18,526 bases of DNA from Synechococcales cyanobacterium PMM_0073. GTDB taxonomy: Bacteria; Cyanobacteriota; Cyanobacteriia; Elainellales; Elainellaceae. This document shows, piece by piece, positions 13,171-18,526 of the stretch; position 1 is the stretch's first letter; each line of letters opens with the position of its first letter. Under the pieces are notes generated by a model. That model made no database searches, was not told the DNA's origin, and saw only the letters and a program-made list of their open reading frames with translations. The DNA is taken from contig CASBQH010000182.1 in the NCBI GenBank assembly GCA_949127695.1, positions 1-18,526 of the forward strand, read 5' to 3'. The position numbers were made by a program, and so were the translations under genes.

Positions 13171-14154
13171 ATGACCATACCCATCAAAATTCTGCTTGAT
13201 ACCGATCCGGGCGGCGACGATTCGTTTGCCTTTCTCTGGCTGCAAAGCTTAGCCAAACAGGGCTATGCCGAAATTGTGGCAGTGACTTCAGCCGATGGCA
13301 ACGTGCAGGCGCACCATACCTTTGCAGGCTCCTGCAAGCTGCTCCAGCTGGGCGGCTTTGGCGGAGTTGAAGTGGGGCGCGGCGTGATTGGCGGTTCGGC
13401 GCAGCAGGCGGTGGCCGATGCGGGCGGCATCCACGGCGCAGATGGCATGGGCAACCTGTCGCATACGCTGCCCGCCCCGGCGCAGGACTACGAGACAGCC
13501 CGTGCTTCCGACGACCTGCTGATTGAAAAGCTGAAGGCCGCACCGGGCGAAATTGTTCTGGTGGCAATTGGCCCTTTGACCAATCTGGCGGCGGCAGAGC
13601 GCAAGTCACCCGGCGTTCTGAACTTGGCCAAGCAGATTGTGATTATGGGCGGCGCGTTTTTTCATCAGGGCAACGTCATCTCAGAGGCTGAGTTTAATAT
13701 TGCCTATGACGCGGAGGCGGCTAAGCTGGTGTTTGGCTGCTGCCAGAACCTGATCGTGATGCCGGTAGATGTGACGCATCAGCTGGTGTTTACGCCAGCT
13801 CTGGCGCAGCAGATCAGCGCCGTACAGCCCGACAGCCCAATCTCGCAGTTTGTGGTGGCGCTCTGCAATTTCATGGTGGGGACTGCCTTGTCCTTCCGCG
13901 AAATGAACGGACAGCATGGCTTTCTGGTGCATGATGCCGCAACGCTGGCCTATTTGTTCTATCCCGAAACGCTGCTGTTTCGGCGAATGCAGGTGGAAAT
14001 TGAAACTCAAGGCGAATGGACGCGCGGCAAGACGGTCTTTGATCGGCGCAGCGGCATTAAAACTACCGCAAACGCCTGGGTGGCGCTGGAAGTGGATGCG
14101 GTGAATCTGCTGGCCATGCTGGTAGAAGACCTGAAGCTGCTGGTGGCGAGCTAG
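13171..14154 (+). CDS. Inosine/uridine-preferring nucleoside hydrolase
   Basis: This 327-residue enzyme hydrolyses ribonucleosides to free base and ribose. The calcium-binding N-terminal motif LLDTDPGGDDS (8-18) is intact, followed by VTSADGNVQAHHT, HGADGMGN, the AIGPLTNLAAA block, IVIMGGAF...GN....AEFN.AYDAEAA and the late HDAATLAYL block whose Asp completes metal binding. The frame could be extended upstream to 13090, but that would overlap the deoxyribosyltransferase by 44 bases. The ATG at 13171 gives the family-typical start (MTIPIKILLDTDPG), 37 bases after the previous stop. No ribosome-binding site is obvious. It is the third gene of the nucleoside cassette. Its last four bases overlap the end of the convergent oxygenase gene. 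Base preference is not readable. Confidence 0.93.
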   Translation: MTIPIKILLDTDPGGDDSFAFLWLQSLAKQGYAEIVAVTSADGNVQAHHTFAGSCKLLQLGGFGGVEVGRGVIGGSAQQAVADAGGIHGADGMGNLSHTLPAPAQDYETARASDDLLIEKLKAAPGEIVLVAIGPLTNLAAAERKSPGVLNLAKQIVIMGGAFFHQGNVISEAEFNIAYDAEAAKLVFGCCQNLIVMPVDVTHQLVFTPALAQQISAVQPDSPISQFVVALCNFMVGTALSFREMNGQHGFLVHDAATLAYLFYPETLLFRRMQVEIETQGEWTRGKTVFDRRSGIKTTANAWVALEVDAVNLLAMLVEDLKLLVAS

Positions 14155-15119
14155 GGAACCGTGCCAGCTCTGTCATCTCTGCTGGGCAGGCCATAGGTGG
14201 CGGCAAAGCGACTCTGCAAATAGTCTTGATAGCGAATTGGCGCGTAGTGGGCAGGATGCTCGGTGTTTTGGCAGTTGGGCAGGCAGGCGATTTCAACGGC
14301 TGGGTCAGGGTCACAGAACAGCGCCATTGAGTAGCGCGAAGCTGGCGCTGAAACTGGCGCTGAAACCACCCGATGCGGCGTCGAGCGGTAGCGATCATTC
14401 GTCCAGCGCTGAATTGCATCGCCCAAATTCACCAAGATTAATTCTGGCTTTGGCGCGACGGGCAGCCAGTCGCCGTGGCTCAAAATCTCTAAGCCGCCCT
14501 GCCCAGCCTGAAACAGCAGGGTGATCGTGCCATAGTCGGTATGCTCTCCGGCGCGAATTGCGCTGCTCTCTGGCTCAGCGCCAAGCTCAAGCGGCGGATA
14601 ATGCAGCAGCCGCAGACAAAAATTCTGCTGATGGCGCGCTGTGAAAAACGCTGCGGGTAGGCTTAAACTCAGCGCAAGCGAGCGTAACAGCGGCAGCGCT
14701 ACCTGCTGAATACAGGCGTGATAGAACGGCTCTAGACCCGCCTGAAACGAGCGTAGCTCAGCCGGCCAAGCGTTGGCTCCCAGATTTGCCAGCCCCAGAT
14801 TCAGCGCCTCTTTGCAGTCACTGGCGCGGTTAGGGTTCAGGGCTTCGCTGCCCAGCGGCACATAGCCACAGTTGGTCTTTGCCGAACGCTCGATTTGCAG
14901 CTTGGTGGCAGTCGGCAGTTCAAAAAAGGCTTTGGACTGGGCAAACGCCTGCGTGGCTTGAAGCCAGATTGAGTCTGGCGGCACGAGGTAGAAGAAACCC
15001 GTGCTGCGGCAAGCCTGCTCGATTTGGCTGGCGATTTGGCTGGCGGCTTGGCTGGCGGTTTGGCTGGCGGTTTGGCTGGCGCTGGCTGATAGCGGCAGCG
15101 TTGGAATCACATCGGCCAT
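14151..15119 (-). CDS. 2-oxoglutarate/Fe(II) oxygenase, isopenicillin N synthase-like
   Basis: This 322-residue soluble enzyme should use iron, oxygen and 2-oxoglutarate to oxidise a small substrate. The double-stranded beta-helix facial triad is present: His193 and Asp195 in GEHTDYGTITLLF, His249 in YRSTPHRVV, with 2-oxoglutarate-binding Arg262 and Ser264 in SRYSMALF. The DIOX_N region includes GFFYLVP (41-47), KAFFELP and CGYVPLGSEAL. Where family members have one short helix (..QI.QACR..GFFY), this protein carries a run of ASQ-type repeats (residues 13-33) encoded by five 12-bp DNA repeats. GAGAGG just upstream of the start at 15119 is a fair ribosome-binding site. It is convergent with the nucleoside hydrolase and divergent from the C15-like peptidase gene. 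The substrate is unknown; a nucleobase or nucleoside derivative is only a neighbourhood guess. Confidence 0.9.
   Translation of the reverse strand: MADVIPTLPLSASASQTASQTASQAASQIASQIEQACRSTGFFYLVPPDSIWLQATQAFAQSKAFFELPTATKLQIERSAKTNCGYVPLGSEALNPNRASDCKEALNLGLANLGANAWPAELRSFQAGLEPFYHACIQQVALPLLRSLALSLSLPAAFFTARHQQNFCLRLLHYPPLELGAEPESSAIRAGEHTDYGTITLLFQAGQGGLEILSHGDWLPVAPKPELILVNLGDAIQRWTNDRYRSTPHRVVSAPVSAPASRYSMALFCDPDPAVEIACLPNCQNTEHPAHYAPIRYQDYLQSRFAATYGLPSRDDRAGTVP
14342..14365 (+). repeat. 12-bp duplication inside the oxygenase gene
   Basis: CTGGCGCTGAAA is present twice in tandem (14342-14353, 14354-14365). On the minus strand it encodes the SAPVSAPAS segment between the distal His249 and Arg262, lengthening a surface turn by four residues. 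The frame is preserved. Confidence 0.85.
15021..15080 (+). repeat. Five-copy 12-bp tandem repeat in the oxygenase N-terminus
   Basis: Five consecutive 12-base units ending in TTGGCTGGC occur from 15021 to 15080; only the first three bases vary (GAT, GAT, GGC, GGT, GGT). On the minus strand they encode the SQTASQTASQAASQIASQI run. Because the unit is a multiple of three, copy number can change without breaking the frame. Confidence 0.93.
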
Positions 15120-15143
15120 TGCTACCTCTCAATCAGCTTTGCT

Positions 15144-15674
15144 ATGGTGGTTGCTTTACCTGTGAATCAGCGCATTCTAGTCACATCCTTTGCCCCTTGG
15201 CAAGCCCATCAGACCGCCAATTCTTCTGATCAACTGGTGGCGGAGCTGGCGCAGATGCCGGAGCTGGCCGACTCGGTGGCGGTGTTTCGCTATTTGCCGG
15301 TAAATCTACCTGTGGCGCGCAGCCTCACCATTGCCAAATTTGAGCAGCTGCGGCCTCAAATTCTGCTCTGCTGCGGCATGGCAGAGTCGCGCCAACAGCT
15401 CAGCCTAGAGGTACAGGCTGTCTGGGGTGACTCGGTGCTGAAGACTGGTTTAAATTTGGAAAAAATTGCGGCGAACCTGCTCCATACGGGGGTTAGCCGG
15501 GATGCTGGTCGATTTGTTTGCAACAGTCTGTACCACACGATGCTAAATTATGTGAGCAGCTACCCCGACACTCAAGCCCTGTTTTTGCATGTTCCTTGTC
15601 TGACTCCCCAAAATCGGCCTAGTCTAATCAAAGATTTCCGCACTTTGATTGATCTACTGCTGATTGATTGCTAG
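15144..15674 (+). CDS. Peptidase C15 (pyroglutamyl peptidase I)-like protein
   Basis: This 176-residue protein resembles pyroglutamyl peptidase I, a cytoplasmic cysteine peptidase that removes N-terminal pyroglutamate. The N-terminal strand RILVTSFAPW corresponds to the family's ILVTGFEPF. The catalytic triad appears to be retained: Glu89 in LSLEVQA (family 'LER.A'), Cys126 in AGRFVCNSLYH (family 'AG.YVCN..F') and His149 in ALFLHVPCLTP (family 'FIHVP.LP'). It is shorter than typical bacterial Pcp proteins (about 200-215 residues), lacking some loops. This looks like a cyanobacteria-type branch whose substrate may differ. It starts only 24 bases from the divergent oxygenase gene, so its promoter must overlap that gene's 5' end. 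There is no clear ribosome-binding site. Confidence 0.8.
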   Translation: MVVALPVNQRILVTSFAPWQAHQTANSSDQLVAELAQMPELADSVAVFRYLPVNLPVARSLTIAKFEQLRPQILLCCGMAESRQQLSLEVQAVWGDSVLKTGLNLEKIAANLLHTGVSRDAGRFVCNSLYHTMLNYVSSYPDTQALFLHVPCLTPQNRPSLIKDFRTLIDLLLIDC

Positions 15675-15814
15675 TCGAACTTAACTCAACCGCCGACCGC
15701 TTTCCCCAATTCTGGCCTTTAACCTTGGCCTCGCTATAGCTTCTCTGGTTGGCAAACGTAACAAGCGGCTGCAACTGCATCCAGCCCCGCTTCAACCCAA
15801 CTGCCCCACTGCTT

Positions 15815-17164
15815 ATGTATAAACCTTTCAAACGGCGCTCTTCTCAGCGCTGGGGACGCAAGCCCCGCCGTCGCCCCTGGTATCTCTATGCGGCAGCGCT
15901 CGTGGGCATTCTGATTGGCCTAGAGCTGATTGCCCGCTTAGTCATTAGCAGCACAGGCTTGAGCCAGACCGTTTTGCCGCAGGCTTCTGAGCTAGACAAG
16001 CGCGTCGCAGCCTATCAGCTAGAATTCCTTAGCCCCGGCGGTCAGCCCTATGCGCTGCCCCATGCAGGCCAGCTTCAGGCGGTTCGTAGCCCGCTGCTGG
16101 GCTATCAACTCTTGCCGCAGCAGCAGAGCAACTATTGGAAAATTAACGCGCAGGGCTTCCGAGCCGATCAGCCCCTGCCCACCCAAAAAGCCGCCAACGA
16201 ACTGCGGATTTTTCTGCTGGGTAGCTCCATGGCCTTCGGGCAGCTTAGCGCCAACAATCAGACCACTCTGGCTGGCCAAATCGAAACTCGGCTCGACGCT
16301 CAGGTCACGGCGCAGCAGGCGCAGCCCGGTCAGTTTCAGCCCGCAACGCTGCCCTACACCGCAGACGAGGTGCAGAAGGTTTTGCAGCGGCCAGCTCGGA
16401 TTCCAGAGCGGCAGTATCGGGTGGTGAATGCTGCTGTACCGGGCTATGCTTCTGGCAATAATGCCGCCAGCCTGATGCAGCTTGCGGCCTACAGTCCTGA
16501 TTTACTGCTGCTGCTCGATGGCCAGAGTGATCTGCTGCTGCCCAGCCTCTACAGCGCGGCGGATGTGCCGGGACTGGATGCGCTGCTGCTCAACCAGGCC
16601 AAACCTGCGCCCAATTGGATCGAGCAGTCGGGCGAGCAGGTGAAAGGCTGGCTGAATCAGCTCTATGCAGTACGCCTCCTGCAATATTGGCAGCGACAGC
16701 CCGAAGCCGCAGTTGCTCAGCCCGCCCTAGAGCAAGCCGCAGATTTGACGGCTGATCTGGCGGAGCTAACGGCACGAGTGCAGCGCTACCAAACAAATCT
16801 GGCGCAAATGCTGCGCTGGACGGCGGCGGCGCGTAAGCCGATTTTGCTGGGCATTGAGCCCACGCTGCTAGACCGCAAGACGCAGTCGCCCCAAGAGCAG
16901 GCAATCTTAGCCAAGCTGGGCAGCAACTATCCGCAGCAGATGCAGGCGGGCTACAGCAAGCTGACGGCAGCCGCTCAGCAGGCGGTTCAGTCTAGCGCCA
17001 ACGCCAAACTGCTCGATTTCAAAGATCTCTACGCTCAGTCGGCAGAGCCAGTATTCCAAAGCGCCACCAGCCTGACAGATGCCGCCTCCGCGCAGCTAGC
17101 CGAGCGGTTTTACCAGGCGATTGTGGCACAGCTGGCAATTGAGCCGAAGCCGTTTGGGCAGTAG
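15815..17164 (+). CDS. Membrane-anchored SGNH-hydrolase-like protein, probably degenerate
   Basis: This 449-residue protein has a strongly basic N-terminus (KPFKRRSSQRWGRKPRRRP), one membrane segment (about residues 22-46) and a large domain outside the inner membrane. The domain has a GDSL/SGNH-like order: strand plus GSSMAFG (136-142), VVNAAVPGYASGN (about 204-216), and LLLLLDGQSDLL (about 230-241, where family members have G.ND). The last block should carry the catalytic D..H pair, but here (DLYAQSAEPVFQSATSLTDAA, around 400-425) Ser and Thr occupy the places where a D.VHL-type motif is expected. It may be non-catalytic. The first half of the domain is Gln/Ala-rich. I chose ATG 15815 over the in-frame ATG at 15749 because the latter adds 22 residues with no family character. 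It is convergent with the next gene. Confidence 0.7.
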   Translation: MYKPFKRRSSQRWGRKPRRRPWYLYAAALVGILIGLELIARLVISSTGLSQTVLPQASELDKRVAAYQLEFLSPGGQPYALPHAGQLQAVRSPLLGYQLLPQQQSNYWKINAQGFRADQPLPTQKAANELRIFLLGSSMAFGQLSANNQTTLAGQIETRLDAQVTAQQAQPGQFQPATLPYTADEVQKVLQRPARIPERQYRVVNAAVPGYASGNNAASLMQLAAYSPDLLLLLDGQSDLLLPSLYSAADVPGLDALLLNQAKPAPNWIEQSGEQVKGWLNQLYAVRLLQYWQRQPEAAVAQPALEQAADLTADLAELTARVQRYQTNLAQMLRWTAAARKPILLGIEPTLLDRKTQSPQEQAILAKLGSNYPQQMQAGYSKLTAAAQQAVQSSANAKLLDFKDLYAQSAEPVFQSATSLTDAASAQLAERFYQAIVAQLAIEPKPFGQ

Positions 17165-17187
17165 TAAGCAGTTAGTGAAACCGGCGA

Positions 17188-18526
17188 CTACTGCCGCAAG
17201 ATGCACTTGGTTCGCAGCACCCGAAACTGCTGATTGCGCCAAGCCATGCAGCCGCTCACTTGAGACAGCGCCGACGGAGTACCCGCCTGAATCTGAGCTT
17301 TGATCGCGGCAGTTTCAGCTGGAAACTGATCAAACACCGCCTTGAGGTAAGACTTGGGATTGGCAAAATCTGGCTGAAATGATTCGGCATCTAGCAGCCA
17401 AAAGCTGACCTGAGACTGAGCAATAAACGCCTTGAGCGCATTGGGATCTGGGCTATACTGCGCCTCAATCAGCGCCAGCAGTCTTTGACTGATCTGCTCA
17501 TAGTATTTGGGGTGATAGGGCAGCAGATAGCCCTCGCCGCCTGCATAAAGCGAGCGCTGGGAAAAGCTGGGAATTTGGCTGGCTTCTTCGCTGAGTGAGG
17601 CCACGGTAATATCTTTGGGCTGATCGGCGAAAAATTCGTAGAGCGAAGTTTGATATCCTTTGAAATAGCCCGTCACTGGAAACGGATCGCGATTAATGGA
17701 TAGGCTGTAAGGATAGAACACCAGAGAAGCCGCCAGAATCACCGAGAACAAAACTGGCAGACTCAAGCGATTTAGCTTTAAGAACAACTGAAACAGGCTA
17801 TCCCAAATCATCACTAGCGCAATCCCGGCAGACAAAGCCAGCAGAATCCGAAAGCTATGCTCAGTGTAACGGTTGGGTAAATGCAGTCGAAAGGCCAGCA
17901 GATGCGCGAGCAGAAACAAGCTGACTGAGGTGATTAAAAGCTGTGGCAGAATGCTCAAATTTGGCGTGATTCGCTTTACCAGCGGCAGGCGCAGACTTAA
18001 CAAAATGGGCAGTCCTAACCCCAGCCAAATTGAGGCAAACCGAAGGATTAGCCAAGGCTGAAGCTCCGCTTGGGCATTCTTGCTCAGTTCGCACCATTCA
18101 GTTGGAATCAGTCCGCTGCGCTTACCGCAGATCCAGAAATCTACAAAGCTCTCGGAAAAGAAGGCCGACCAGCCGGTTGGGGCAAAGGCAGGCATGGCAC
18201 GAGCCGTCTCCAAGCTAATTACTTTGCCAAACTCTGAGGATTTGAGGCTATATAGCCCAATCACCAGCACCGCCATTCCCAAACCTGCCACAATCAGCCG
18301 CAGCTGTCTCGCATCTGCCCAGCGCCCCGTCTGCCAGTCTCGCAGACGGAGTAATAATATTCCGGCAGATAAGAAAACGCACTGTGGATAGAACAATCCC
18401 TGTAACGCGATGGTAATGACAGTGGGAATGATCGCACCGCGCAGCAGAAAATAAAGAAACCCCAGAAAAATCGGGTAGATAAATGCGCCCGGAGTGGCTG
18501 AAACCAGATCGTCCCGCATCCAGAGA
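17188..18526 (-). CDS. Polytopic membrane protein with C-terminal extracytoplasmic domain (5' end at or beyond the window edge)
   Basis: At least 443 residues are visible from the Met at 18519, and the frame stays open to the last base (a preceding Leu-Trp), so the true start probably lies outside the window. About eight hydrophobic segments are visible: two or three in the first 55 residues, then around 75-95, 155-180, 195-217, 225-252 and 255-275. A soluble domain of about 165 residues follows, containing SLYEFFADQPKDITVASLSEEASQIPSF.QRS and FIAQSQVSFWLLDAESF. This C-terminal pattern resembles uncharacterised cyanobacterial membrane proteins with a glycosyltransferase-C-like layout; the catalytic first loop would lie upstream of this window. 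I assign no function. It ends 23 bases from the convergent SGNH-like gene. Confidence 0.75.
   Translation of the reverse strand, partial: LWMRDDLVSATPGAFIYPIFLGFLYFLLRGAIIPTVITIALQGLFYPQCVFLSAGILLLRLRDWQTGRWADARQLRLIVAGLGMAVLVIGLYSLKSSEFGKVISLETARAMPAFAPTGWSAFFSESFVDFWICGKRSGLIPTEWCELSKNAQAELQPWLILRFASIWLGLGLPILLSLRLPLVKRITPNLSILPQLLITSVSLFLLAHLLAFRLHLPNRYTEHSFRILLALSAGIALVMIWDSLFQLFLKLNRLSLPVLFSVILAASLVFYPYSLSINRDPFPVTGYFKGYQTSLYEFFADQPKDITVASLSEEASQIPSFSQRSLYAGGEGYLLPYHPKYYEQISQRLLALIEAQYSPDPNALKAFIAQSQVSFWLLDAESFQPDFANPKSYLKAVFDQFPAETAAIKAQIQAGTPSALSQVSGCMAWRNQQFRVLRTKCILRQ

Noticed and set aside
15749..15814. Upstream in-frame ATG for the SGNH-like protein
   Set aside because: The extra 22 residues precede a classic positively charged cytoplasmic leader and look like translated intergenic sequence. 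No ribosome-binding site supports it.

Overview
The window looks like cyanobacterial chromosome. It carries a type III glutamine synthetase, a PPK2-family polyphosphate kinase, a REC-first hybrid histidine kinase and a DUF433/short-toxin pair of the kind common in filamentous cyanobacteria. Two promoter regions match the NtcA nitrogen-control consensus, and one HIP1 octamer (GCGATCGC) lies at 6667-6674. I cannot name the species; a filamentous, Leptolyngbya-like lineage is a guess. There is no rRNA, tRNA, CRISPR array or intact mobile element.

Layout. 1-431 holds the decayed C-terminal end of an IS110-like transposase (minus strand). 432-940 is a DUF433 antitoxin-like gene overlapped by the first 41 codons of a truncated partner toxin. 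997-1994 is an unknown His-rich small protein translationally coupled to a histidine-family phosphatase. 1995-2343 is non-coding and contains a TGTA-N8-TACA box. 2344-5179 is a complete three-gene NitT/TauT-type ABC importer (lipoprotein binding protein, ATPase, permease). A convergent small gene at 5235-5597 encodes only the DNA-binding 'recombinase' domain of large serine recombinases. 5598-5975 is a 378-base regulatory region with a near-ideal NtcA-dependent promoter and a structured leader. 5976-9181 is ppk2 followed by glnN, closed by a strong terminator. 9465-10592 is the hybrid kinase. 10809-11021 is a one-gene unit with its own promoter, ribosome-binding site and terminator. 11258-14154 is a nucleoside uptake and cleavage cassette (CNT transporter, nucleoside deoxyribosyltransferase, nucleoside hydrolase). 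Convergent to it is an isopenicillin-N-synthase-like 2-oxoglutarate/Fe(II) oxygenase with an expanded 12-bp repeat, which diverges from a peptidase C15-like gene. The right end has a membrane-anchored SGNH-like protein with degenerate catalytic blocks, convergent with a polytopic membrane protein whose start lies at or beyond the window edge.

How the genes may work together. The strongest system-level signal is nitrogen limitation. Both the ABC importer and the ppk2-glnN pair sit behind candidate NtcA sites with a -10-like hexamer at the spacing expected for class II NtcA activation. This suggests a starvation programme: scavenge an organic nitrogen or sulfur compound, assimilate ammonium with the starvation-type glutamine synthetase, and possibly use polyphosphate to regenerate nucleotide triphosphate. 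The nucleoside cassette fits the same scavenging theme, but I found no NtcA-like box in front of it. All functional assignments come from motifs read by eye, with no database search.
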